From: Lactobacillus bombicola
GTDB lineage: Bacteria > Bacillota > Bacilli > Lactobacillales > Lactobacillaceae
Length of the DNA: 64,000 nucleotides
Direction of reading: 5' to 3'
Assembly (NCBI RefSeq): GCF_900112665.1
Contig: NZ_FOMN01000004.1
Coordinates: 124,001 to 188,000 of the forward strand
The position numbers were made by a program, and so were the translations under genes. The notes beneath the pieces were generated by a model that was not told the origin of the DNA, did not search any database, and was given only the letters and a program-made list of their open reading frames with translations. Shown here in pieces: positions 17,906 to 26,026 of the stretch; the stretch's first letter is position 1; the number at the start of each line of letters is the position of its first letter.

Positions 17906-19360
17906 ATGAAGTTGTTATATCAACACATGCTTAGTTTTTTGTTGATTATTTTGACTATAGTTTCCATTATTGGTTATTCTGAAATAAATTACGTATCTAA
18001 TCAATCCTATGTTCAAAATTATCAGCGAATGGAAGATTATGCGTCATCGTTGGGCTCATTAGCTGTAACTGATAAAACAGATGGTACACTAATACTTAAT
18101 TCTGGATTTTTGGATCAGTTACAGTTTGTTTTACATAATGATGATCTCAATTTGCGTGTTTTTAATGCGCGTGGAGAGCAGATATATCCAGAAAAAAAGA
18201 AAAACTTGCATCTGGCAGAAGATGTTTGTGCCATCCTTAATCAAGGCCAAGAAATTTATATCAAAAATAATAACGATTCTCATACTTATGTTGGTAATAC
18301 TAAGAACGCATATACTGGTATTCTTAAACCCTGGATGAATAAGGGGAAAATGATTGGTGCAATTTGGATTGGAAGTAAAATAAAGAGTGTGGAACAGCCA
18401 ATTGTGATGGCTAAACATAATTTAATTAATGCACTTGTCATTGCACTGTGTGTGGGTCTGCTATTAAGTCTAGTATTTTCTTATTATTCAACCAGTAAGA
18501 TTAAGCGATTATCGACAGCAACCAAAAAAGTAGCGTCTGGAAATTTTGATGTTCAGATTAATTATTATGGTAACGATGAGATTGATCAATTAGCTGCTAA
18601 TTTTAATCAAATGGTTAGAACGCTTAGGAAGTCTAACGAAGAAATTAAAAGTCAAGAAAAACGGCGTGATCAATTTATGGCGGATGCAGCACACGAAATG
18701 CGAACACCGCTTACGACGATTAATGGTATTTTAGAGGGTTTACAGTATAATGCGATTCCTGAACAATCACGCTCTAAATCAATTGCGCTCATGCGTCGTG
18801 AAACTGAACGCTTGATACGTCTAGTTAATGAGAATTTAGATTTTGAAAAAATTAGAAATAATCAAATTAGTTTAGCCAAAGTAAACTTTAATGTACAGCC
18901 ACTTTTGCAAGAAGTTGCTGATGAATTAAAACAAAATGTTAAAAAAGAAAAAGATGAAATCAAAATTATTGTCCCTACGGATTTGCCAATTTTTGCTGAT
19001 CAAGATAGATTTCGACAGATAATGATGAATTTAGTCCAAAATGCAATTCAATTTACCCATCAGGGCAAAATTTTGATTAAAGGGTACCGTATCCAGCATG
19101 CAACGCAGATAATTGTTAAAGATAATGGTATTGGAATGAACGATGAGCAGATGAAGTACATTTTTGAGCGTTTCTTTAAAGCTGATCCTTCCCGTGCTCG
19201 TCTAGGAATTGGTGAATCAGGACTTGGTTTGTCGATTGTTTTATCATTGATTAAACAACACGGTGGGAAAATAAGTGTTAAGTCTAAGCCGCACGAGGGG
19301 ACATGCTTTACAGTCACTATTTTTGATAAAGGATATGAACAATATATTACAATTAAGTGA
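17906..19360 (+). CDS. Sensor histidine kinase (HAMP, HisKA, HATPase)
   Basis: Membrane sensor kinase, 484 residues, partner of the preceding regulator. Transmembrane helix 1 at about residues 8-24, an extracellular domain of roughly 145 residues, helix 2 at about 173-194, a HAMP domain (SKIKRLSTATKKVASGNFDV), the HisKA domain with phospho-acceptor His263 in DAAHEMRTPL, and an ATPase domain with N box (MMNLVQNAIQFT), G1 DNGIGM, F box FERFFKADPSR and G2 GESGLGLSIV. The ligand of the extracellular domain is unknown. A long composite hairpin terminates transcription and separates it from the converging LTA synthase gene. Confidence 0.95.
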   Translation: MKLLYQHMLSFLLIILTIVSIIGYSEINYVSNQSYVQNYQRMEDYASSLGSLAVTDKTDGTLILNSGFLDQLQFVLHNDDLNLRVFNARGEQIYPEKKKNLHLAEDVCAILNQGQEIYIKNNNDSHTYVGNTKNAYTGILKPWMNKGKMIGAIWIGSKIKSVEQPIVMAKHNLINALVIALCVGLLLSLVFSYYSTSKIKRLSTATKKVASGNFDVQINYYGNDEIDQLAANFNQMVRTLRKSNEEIKSQEKRRDQFMADAAHEMRTPLTTINGILEGLQYNAIPEQSRSKSIALMRRETERLIRLVNENLDFEKIRNNQISLAKVNFNVQPLLQEVADELKQNVKKEKDEIKIIVPTDLPIFADQDRFRQIMMNLVQNAIQFTHQGKILIKGYRIQHATQIIVKDNGIGMNDEQMKYIFERFFKADPSRARLGIGESGLGLSIVLSLIKQHGGKISVKSKPHEGTCFTVTIFDKGYEQYITIK

Positions 19361-19388
19361 TTGCAAAAATTATTTAAAAAATTGAAGA

Positions 19389-19475
19389 AAAAAACTGTTA
19401 ATTGACGTTTAAATAAGCCTAAGTTCTGAATCTATTTAGTTTCAGAAGATATTAAAACGTAATTAACAGTTTTTT
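19389..19475. terminator. Long composite terminator hairpin, bidirectional
   Basis: AAAAAACTGTTAATT and AATTAACAGTTTTTT form the base stem (extended by ACGTTT/AAACGT with one bulge), and an inner hairpin TTCTGAA / TTCAGAA (19424-19430, 19441-19447) closes the top. It serves the two converging genes. Confidence 0.75.
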
Positions 19476-19517
19476 ATTTTGGTGCGATTAACTTGTTTAA
19501 GTGGTACTAAGTAATAA

Positions 19518-21701
19518 TTACTTTTTATAGTATTTATTTGATTTACTATTTTTCTCGGTTAGATGATTGCCACTTACAGATTCTGGCACCTGTGAAATTT
19601 CTGCTTGTCGCTCTTTAAGTTCAGGGGCATCTGTTTCATATAAATTAGTAGTAGTTTTATGCTTTTTAGTAATTAAGGCAGTAGATTTAGTTCCTAGTAT
19701 TTCAAGTAGTCCTTCCATTTGTTGAAAATTAGTTAGGTAGTTAAAATTATTAACTTCAACTGGCTTAAACCCATTAGGAGTATAAAAGCGCAATAGGTTA
19801 TGGTTGTTTAGTAAATCAGAGTATTTCAATGAATTTTTACTTTTTTTAGTTAGTAGCGCAATTTCTGATTTTTCTTGATTAGTAAAATTAATTATTTGCT
19901 TTCCAGTTGCTCGCTCATAAACAGATCCTTTAATTCCTTTACCACCTAAAATAATATATTTTTGGCTAATAATTGTACCGTTGCGAAATACAATCCATGG
20001 CTTATAACCTGGTGCTAGGAGGTCGCTACCAAATTGAAGGTAATCATGATTCGAAATACCTAATAAATGAAGCAAAGTAGGTAGTACATCAATTTCACCA
20101 GCCACTTTGTTATGTATGCCTCCTTTTAAATTTGTTGCATGAATCATAAACGGTACTCGTTGCATTTGCACGTTATTATAGTTATTCCAAGTATCAGAAC
20201 TTTCACCAATTATCGGGGCAAGAATTTCATTTTCAGAATTGGTAAGACCATAGTGATCGCCGTAGATTACCACCATTGTTTTATCGATTAAACCTGATTT
20301 TTTAAGATAATTAAAAAATTCACGTACAGCTTGGTCCAGATAATGGGCAGTTTCAAAATAATTATTAATTGATTTATCACTAGTTTGAACAGTTTTGAAA
20401 GTAGGATCTAAATCTTCATCATCCATTTCAAAAGGCGTGTGGTTGGTTACGGTAATGAATTTTGTATAAAAGGGCTGTTGCATCCGCTCAAGATACTTTA
20501 TGCTTTCAGCAAACATGACTTTATCTTTAATACCATAACCAATATGGTCATTTTTTTCATGACTAAAATAATTTTGATCAAAAAAGTAGTTGTAGCCCAT
20601 GTTTTTGTATACATCATCACGGTTCCAAAATGAGCCAACATTACCGTGAAAAACGGCAGAAGTATATTGGCCATTTTGCCGTAAAATTTGGGGTGCAGCT
20701 TGGAATGTATTTGAACTGCCTAATGCTGTGAATAGAGAACCATCAGAAATACCATAAGTGCTTGTTTCCAACATGTTTTCTGCATCACTAGTTCGACCAA
20801 TTCCAACCTGATGATAAAAATTATTAAAACTAAGTGTATGCCGATTATGATAAATTGAATTAAGAAAGGGCGTGACTTCTTTGCCATTAATTTTTAAATC
20901 AATTAAGAATTGTTGAAAACTTTCTAGGTGAATTACAATCACATTTTTATTTTTTTCTTTGCCAAAATATAGATTGCTTTTAGGCAATTGATTTTTCTTA
21001 GTAAAAGAAATTATTTTATTTAAGTCAGAAGTATTTGCATTACGATTAACTTGTTCGGTTTGCTCATTTTTAATACCATCATAAACGGTGAAAGTATCAA
21101 TTCCTAAATATTTAACAATGTAAGAACGATCAAAAGTGGTTCTTAGAAGACGAGGACGTGATGATTCTGCTAAGAAGATATTTAGGACTAAGATTAACGC
21201 GCCTAAACTAGTAATGGTAAAAGGTGTGAGCAAGTCGTAAGACTTTTGGTCAATTTTAATTTTACGCATTACTAGTAAAAGAATAACTATAATTAAGTCT
21301 AACCAGAGTAGTAAATCTGTTGGTTCCAGTAGTGCTACTGCACTTTTTCCTAAACCTGGGGCAACTTTTCCAGAATTAATGATAGTTTTGACGGTAATAA
21401 AATCTGAAAACTGGCGATAATTTAAAATATTGGCAAAAAGCAAGCCAGTATTAGCAAAATCCATTAGAAGCATCATGCAATAAGACATAATCGGTTTAGA
21501 AAAGTAAAAACCAATATTAATTAAAATAATTGCAGTACCAATAGGACTGAGCCACATGATGACGTGTTGATAAGGGTCAGCAAGCCCCAAATTAAAGTCA
21601 TGATAAATGGCAAAGATATATTTTAGGGTATATAAAATTATTAGTAAGCAAAAAAAGCCAGTACGCTTTTGGATAAAATTGATTAAATACTTTTTTTTCA
21701 A
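19518..21701 (-). CDS. ltaS: Lipoteichoic acid synthase family protein (sulfatase fold)
   Basis: Polymerises glycerol-phosphate from phosphatidylglycerol on the outer membrane face to make lipoteichoic acid, or a related phosphotransfer. The 727-residue protein has five N-terminal transmembrane segments within residues 15-175 and an extracellular alkaline-phosphatase-like domain: metal Glu260 in IHLESFQQF, catalytic Thr304 in GIGRTSDAEN, NVGSFWNRD and the metal motif YGDHYGL. The C-terminal extension of about 100 residues is Lys/Thr-rich. The start is a TTG at 21701 behind AAGGAGAA. Lactobacilli often carry more than one paralogue, so synthase versus primase cannot be decided. It is monocistronic and diverges from the VanZ gene. 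Confidence 0.92.
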   Translation of the reverse strand: MKKKYLINFIQKRTGFFCLLIILYTLKYIFAIYHDFNLGLADPYQHVIMWLSPIGTAIILINIGFYFSKPIMSYCMMLLMDFANTGLLFANILNYRQFSDFITVKTIINSGKVAPGLGKSAVALLEPTDLLLWLDLIIVILLLVMRKIKIDQKSYDLLTPFTITSLGALILVLNIFLAESSRPRLLRTTFDRSYIVKYLGIDTFTVYDGIKNEQTEQVNRNANTSDLNKIISFTKKNQLPKSNLYFGKEKNKNVIVIHLESFQQFLIDLKINGKEVTPFLNSIYHNRHTLSFNNFYHQVGIGRTSDAENMLETSTYGISDGSLFTALGSSNTFQAAPQILRQNGQYTSAVFHGNVGSFWNRDDVYKNMGYNYFFDQNYFSHEKNDHIGYGIKDKVMFAESIKYLERMQQPFYTKFITVTNHTPFEMDDEDLDPTFKTVQTSDKSINNYFETAHYLDQAVREFFNYLKKSGLIDKTMVVIYGDHYGLTNSENEILAPIIGESSDTWNNYNNVQMQRVPFMIHATNLKGGIHNKVAGEIDVLPTLLHLLGISNHDYLQFGSDLLAPGYKPWIVFRNGTIISQKYIILGGKGIKGSVYERATGKQIINFTNQEKSEIALLTKKSKNSLKYSDLLNNHNLLRFYTPNGFKPVEVNNFNYLTNFQQMEGLLEILGTKSTALITKKHKTTTNLYETDAPELKERQAEISQVPESVSGNHLTEKNSKSNKYYKK

Positions 21702-21844
21702 ATTTAATTCTCCTTAATTAGTTATTTTAAAAGTTTCTCCCCTTTTAGACAATCTTTTCTGCATTGTTAAGTTCTTTTTTAAGAATTATTTGTTCTAATT
21801 TGAGTATAATTTAATTAAATATAATTTTAGGAATTGACTGAGAC

Positions 21845-22441
21845 ATGATTTTTTTAGGACCGTTATACAGCACATTAGTTCATTATTTTGCAATGAAAAT
21901 AAATCATTTTGCACTGATTAAGCTTACCATGGTAGCACTTGATAAGACTATTTTTTATTTTTTGCTCTTTGTTATCATCCGCTTATTATGGCTCAAGTTG
22001 TTTGGCAATCTGAGATCAATAAAAGTTGAAGTTGCTATATGGTTATTTGCCTTTTATATTATCTTATTATTAATGTTAACAACATTTCGGAAGACTTATT
22101 TTCCCTGGGAAATAAAATTCAACCTTAGGCGGCCACTAAGTGATATTAATCTGATCTTTTTACGCGAAACATGGAAATTGATATATGCCAAAAGTCATAT
22201 TGATTTTATTTATAATTTTTTGGGAAATATATTTTGTTTTATTCCATTTGGATTTTTAGCGCCGATTATATTTAGAAAAAAACAAACTTTTAGGCAAATT
22301 TTTTTATTAGGAATTACTCTATCAATTGCTATCGAAAGCTTACAATTTTTGCTTGGAACAGGTATTAGTGATATTGATGACGTATTTTTCAATAGTTGTG
22401 GTGCAGCAATTGGGTATTTGATTTACTGGTTATTTATCTAA
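21845..22441 (+). CDS. VanZ-like family membrane protein
   Basis: A 198-residue membrane protein with about five hydrophobic segments. The conserved VanZ pattern is visible: NFLGNIFCFIPFGFLAPI, then SIAIESLQFLLGTGISDIDDVFFNSCGAAIGY (family form: xxxE-xxQ...DIDDVxxNxxGxxxGY). VanZ gives low-level teicoplanin resistance in enterococci; the role of chromosomal homologues is not established. It diverges from ltaS and precedes pgi by about 100 bases. The ribosome site in front of the ATG is weak. Confidence 0.85.
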   Translation: MIFLGPLYSTLVHYFAMKINHFALIKLTMVALDKTIFYFLLFVIIRLLWLKLFGNLRSIKVEVAIWLFAFYIILLLMLTTFRKTYFPWEIKFNLRRPLSDINLIFLRETWKLIYAKSHIDFIYNFLGNIFCFIPFGFLAPIIFRKKQTFRQIFLLGITLSIAIESLQFLLGTGISDIDDVFFNSCGAAIGYLIYWLFI

Positions 22442-22549
22442 TTAATCAAAACTATAAAACTATTAAAAAGAACTGGTATTTATAAAATAAGATTGCTAAA
22501 ATATTCTTGTGAAATAGATATTTAAATCAGTAAGGGAAGCGTATTTAAT

Positions 22550-23899
22550 ATGAGTATAGTTAAATTTGACAGTACAAAGTTAACACCTTTTGTTCATGAC
22601 AACGAACTAAATGAAATGCAGGCGATGGTCGATGCAGCTAACAAGCAATTACAAGAAGGCACTGGTGCAGGAAGCGACTTTTTAGGTTGGGTTAATTTAC
22701 CAGTTGACTACGATAAAGATGAATTTGATCGAATTAAGCAAGCGGCGCAAAGAATTCAAAACAACTCTGAAGTTTTAATTTGTATAGGTATTGGTGGCTC
22801 ATACCTTGGCGCTCAAGCAGCGATTGAATTTTTAAATAGCGCTTTTTATGGTAAGGGTAAAGAAAAATACCCAACTGTGGTTTTTTGTGGTAATTCACTT
22901 TCAGGCTCATATTTACACGATTTAATTGCTTGGCTTGGTGACAAAGACTTTAGTATTAATGTAATCTCTAAGTCAGGTACTACTACTGAACCTGCAGTTG
23001 CCTTTAGAATTTTTAAAGAAAAGTTAATTGCTAAGTATGGTAAAGAAGAAGCAACTAAACGAATTTTTGCTACAACTGATCGTGCTAAAGGGGCATTAAA
23101 AACAGAAGCTGATGCTGAAGGCTATGAGGAATTTGTTGTTCCAGATGACATTGGTGGTCGTTTTAGTGTTTTATCAGCTGTTGGATTATTGCCAATTGCA
23201 GTTTCAGGTGCTGATATTGATCAATTAATGCAAGGCGCAGCTGATGCAAAAAGTGCTTATCAAGATACCGATTTGACTAAGGATAGTCCTTACCAATATG
23301 CGGCTTTACGTAATATTTTATATCGTAAAGGTTATACCACAGAAATTGTTGAGAATTATGAACCCAGTTTAAGAATGTTTAGCGAGTGGTGTAAGCAATT
23401 AATGGGTGAATCGGAAGGTAAAGATAATAAAGGAATTTGGCCAGCAAGTGCCAACTTTACTACTGATTTGCATTCACTTGGCCAATACATTCAAGAAGGA
23501 TTGCGCAATTTATTTGAAACGGTAATTAGGGTCGAAAATCCGACTAATGACGTTGCGATTCCTTCAGACGAGAATAATTTAGATCAATTAAACTTTTTAG
23601 CTGGTAAGAGTTTGAATTATGTTAATGAACGAGCATATGAAGGTGTGGTCTTGGCTCATACTGATGGTGGTGTACCGGTTATGACGGTTAATATTACTGA
23701 TCAAACTGAACACACATTAGGCTACCTTATTTACTTCTTTGAATTAGCGATTGCAATTTCAGGTTATTTAAATGGTATTAATCCATTCAGTCAACCTGGG
23801 GTTGAAGCATACAAGCGAAACATGTTTGGCTTATTAAACAAGCCAGGTTATGAAGAATTACATGATGATTTAACTGTACGTTTTAACGCAGAAAAGTAA
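22550..23899 (+). CDS. pgi: Glucose-6-phosphate isomerase
   Basis: Second step of glycolysis, glucose 6-phosphate to fructose 6-phosphate, in the cytoplasm. The 449-residue bacterial-type enzyme has [12 protein letters not shown], the SIS phosphate loop [31 protein letters not shown], the catalytic Glu segment [14 protein letters not shown], and the C-terminal [12 protein letters not shown] with the catalytic Lys. The ATG has AAGGGAAG upstream. It is a single-gene unit: a perfect hairpin terminator follows. Confidence 0.97.
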   Translation: MSIVKFDSTKLTPFVHDNELNEMQAMVDAANKQLQEGTGAGSDFLGWVNLPVDYDKDEFDRIKQAAQRIQNNSEVLICIGIGGSYLGAQAAIEFLNSAFYGKGKEKYPTVVFCGNSLSGSYLHDLIAWLGDKDFSINVISKSGTTTEPAVAFRIFKEKLIAKYGKEEATKRIFATTDRAKGALKTEADAEGYEEFVVPDDIGGRFSVLSAVGLLPIAVSGADIDQLMQGAADAKSAYQDTDLTKDSPYQYAALRNILYRKGYTTEIVENYEPSLRMFSEWCKQLMGESEGKDNKGIWPASANFTTDLHSLGQYIQEGLRNLFETVIRVENPTNDVAIPSDENNLDQLNFLAGKSLNYVNERAYEGVVLAHTDGGVPVMTVNITDQTEHTLGYLIYFFELAIAISGYLNGINPFSQPGVEAYKRNMFGLLNKPGYEELHDDLTVRFNAEK

Positions 23900-23925
23900 T
23901 TTAATCAAATATTTTATATAAAGTG

Positions 23926-23956
23926 ATACCCTCCAAGTTGAAAACTTGGAGGGTAT
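23926..23956 (+). terminator. Terminator after pgi
   Basis: ATACCCTCCAAGTT pairs with AACTTGGAGGGTAT; a strong GC-containing stem for this AT-rich genome. Confidence 0.85.
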
Positions 23957-24062
23957 TTATATGATATTATTATAAATTTAATTAAATATTTTTTAATAAT
24001 ATTATAGACTTTTTAATTTATCATGATAAAATACTAAATAATAATTTTAAAGGAGTAATAAA

Positions 24063-24104
24063 ATGAGAAAAATTAAAAGTAACTTTGTTTGTCAGTTGAT
24101 GTGA
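24063..24104 (+). CDS. Possible 13-residue leader peptide upstream of the EIIC-like gene
   Basis: ATG AGA AAA ... TGA (MRKIKSNFVCQLM) with a strong AAAGGAG site at the ideal distance, ending 36 bases before the permease start. It is too short to identify; it may be a regulatory leader, the 5' end of a decayed gene, or chance. Confidence 0.3.
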   Translation: MRKIKSNFVCQLM

Positions 24105-24140
24105 ATTTGATAGATAATTTATATGCGAAGGAGTACTCAG

Positions 24141-25229
24141 ATGAATAGTATGAGCAAAAATAATAATTTATCTGCTAAAACTTTTTTTAATAATGTCTTA
24201 GCTGGAACGGCAACTGGAATTATTGTTGGTTTAATTCCTAATGCAGTGGTTAACGCTATTTTAAAATTATTTGGGCAAAATACAATTACGATAGGAATTA
24301 ATCAGGCATTGTTGATTTTTCAATGTGCAACACCACTTTTAATTGGTGCTTTAATTGCGATTCAGTTTAAACTGGCTCCTTTAGATGTTGCTATTGTTGC
24401 TGGAGCAGCCTATGTTGGTTCTGGTGTAACTAAATTTGTACCGCAAATTGTTAATCCTGCTACCAAAGCTTCAGGAGCTCTAATTACTGCTGGCACAGGT
24501 GATTTAATTAATACAATGATTACTGCTAGCCTAGCGGTAGCCCTGCTGTTACTTGTGGGTGAGCGAATGGGTTCTGTAAAAATTGTTGCTGCCCCAATTT
24601 TGATTGGCGGTGGTGTAAGCTGGCTTGGCTTATTAATCTTGCCTTATGTCAGTAAAATCACCACTTGGCTTGGTTCGGTCATTAATTCCTTTACAAATTT
24701 ACAACCACTTTTAATGTGCATTTTGATTGCTTGTATGTTTTCAGTTTTAATTATTTCTCCTATTTCAACTGTAGCAATTGGAATGGCAATTCAGCTCAAT
24801 GGGATGTCGGCAGGAGCTGCTGCTATGGGGGTAGCTGCAACAACTATCGTTTTAGTAGTTCATTCTTGGCGTACTAATAAGTCAGGTATTACTATAGCGG
24901 TTGCGCTAGGAGCAATGAAGATGATGATGCCCAATTTATTTAGACACCCAATTATTTTAGTACCAACGTTAATTACTGCAATTATTTCTGCTATTCCCGT
25001 TGCTCTATTTCAAATTAATGGTACTCCAGCATCAGCGGGTTTTGGCTTGGTTGGTCTGGTCGGTCCGCTTGCCTCAATGAATGCGGGTAAAGCCAGTATA
25101 AATGCAGTCATGGTAATGATTTGTTGGCTTATTATACCGGCACTTGTAGCGATTATTTGTCGGTTCGTTTTTGAAAAAGTATTTCATCTTTATGATGAAA
25201 AAGTCGTATTTGCCTATTTGGGTGAATAG
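24141..25229 (+). CDS. PTS EIIC-like membrane protein (PTS_EIIC_2 family)
   Basis: A 362-residue membrane protein with about ten hydrophobic segments and Gly-rich loops (IIVGLIPNAVVNAIL, AGAAYVGSGVTKFVPQIVNPATKAS, VGLVGPLASMNAGK) of the stand-alone PTS_EIIC_2 family. These proteins lack EIIA and EIIB domains and no such genes are adjacent, so a normal phosphotransfer role is doubtful; it may work as a facilitator or with domains encoded elsewhere. The frame opens at 24123 but the ATG at 24141 is preceded by GAAGGAG at good spacing. It converges on the pgmB-rhamnosidase operon with a terminator between, which makes a functional link possible but unproven. Confidence 0.78.
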   Translation: MNSMSKNNNLSAKTFFNNVLAGTATGIIVGLIPNAVVNAILKLFGQNTITIGINQALLIFQCATPLLIGALIAIQFKLAPLDVAIVAGAAYVGSGVTKFVPQIVNPATKASGALITAGTGDLINTMITASLAVALLLLVGERMGSVKIVAAPILIGGGVSWLGLLILPYVSKITTWLGSVINSFTNLQPLLMCILIACMFSVLIISPISTVAIGMAIQLNGMSAGAAAMGVAATTIVLVVHSWRTNKSGITIAVALGAMKMMMPNLFRHPIILVPTLITAIISAIPVALFQINGTPASAGFGLVGLVGPLASMNAGKASINAVMVMICWLIIPALVAIICRFVFEKVFHLYDEKVVFAYLGE

Positions 25230-25256
25230 AATTAATAAATACAAACCTATACAAAA

Positions 25257-25295
25257 AATACTCTTAAGTTACTATACTTGTAACTTAGGAGTATT
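25257..25295. terminator. Terminator between EIIC-like gene and pgmB
   Basis: A 16-bp stem AATACTCTTAAGTTAC / GTAACTTAGGAGTATT (one G-U pair) with a 7-base loop; A/T tracts on both sides allow use in both directions. Confidence 0.82.
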
Positions 25296-25354
25296 TTTGT
25301 TATTTAATTATAAAGTAATTGAAAAATTCAAGTTTTAAGTTAAAAGTTGTAGGT

Positions 25355-26026
25355 TCAGTTTGAATTTTGGTTAAAGTTTTGCCAAGCTTGAACGATTTGC
25401 TGATAATTTAAATAAGAAGTATTTGGAAATAGCAGTTTTGCTTCTCCCAGCTCATTTTTGGCACCAACGCCAACAGAAAATGCACTTGCACTATTTATTG
25501 CTTTAATACCAGCAATTGAGTCTTCAATTCCCACACAATCTTGGAGCTCGACATTGATAGCAGATGCAGCAGCTAGGAAAATATCTGGGGCCGGTTTTCC
25601 TGCCATTACTTTGCTGGGATCCGCAATTGCATCAAAAGCGGAATTTAATTGCAGTTTTTCTAAAATATAAGGCCCATTAAGACTGGCTGAGGCTAATGAA
25701 AGCTTGACATCATGTTCTTTAAATTGGGTGATTAAATCAGATATCCCTGGCAGAATATTTTGCGGTGTTAAGCTGGCAAGTAATTCGCGAAAGATTTTAT
25801 TTTTTTCGTTAGTCATTTCTTGAAAATCCGCAGCACTAACTTTAATATCCAGATAGTTTAAAATCGCGGTTAAAGAATCATTGCGACTAACTCCTTTGGT
25901 TTGCTTTTCCAAGGCAGCAGGCAATTCGCGGTTAAAGTGATTTTTAATTAATTTGCGCCATGCCTGAAAGTGATAAACGGCTGTATCGGCAATTACGCCG
26001 TCAAGATCAAACAGTATGCCTTTCAT
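25355..26026 (-). CDS. pgmB: Beta-phosphoglucomutase
   Basis: Converts beta-glucose 1-phosphate to glucose 6-phosphate through a beta-glucose 1,6-bisphosphate intermediate. The 223-residue HAD protein has the beta-PGM signature LFDLDGVIADTAVYHFQAW (nucleophile Asp7, acid/base Asp9), SLASASLNGPYILEK, VMAGKPAPDIFLAAA (Lys) and CVGIEDSIAGIKAI. Such enzymes normally serve maltose, trehalose or kojibiose phosphorylases (GH65), but none is here. Instead it is the last gene of a GH3-GH78-pgmB operon and overlaps the GH78 gene by 20 bases, so its beta-glucose 1-phosphate may come from the GH3 enzyme. Good AAAGGAAG ribosome site. Confidence 0.93.
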   Translation of the reverse strand: MKGILFDLDGVIADTAVYHFQAWRKLIKNHFNRELPAALEKQTKGVSRNDSLTAILNYLDIKVSAADFQEMTNEKNKIFRELLASLTPQNILPGISDLITQFKEHDVKLSLASASLNGPYILEKLQLNSAFDAIADPSKVMAGKPAPDIFLAAASAINVELQDCVGIEDSIAGIKAINSASAFSVGVGAKNELGEAKLLFPNTSYLNYQQIVQAWQNFNQNSN

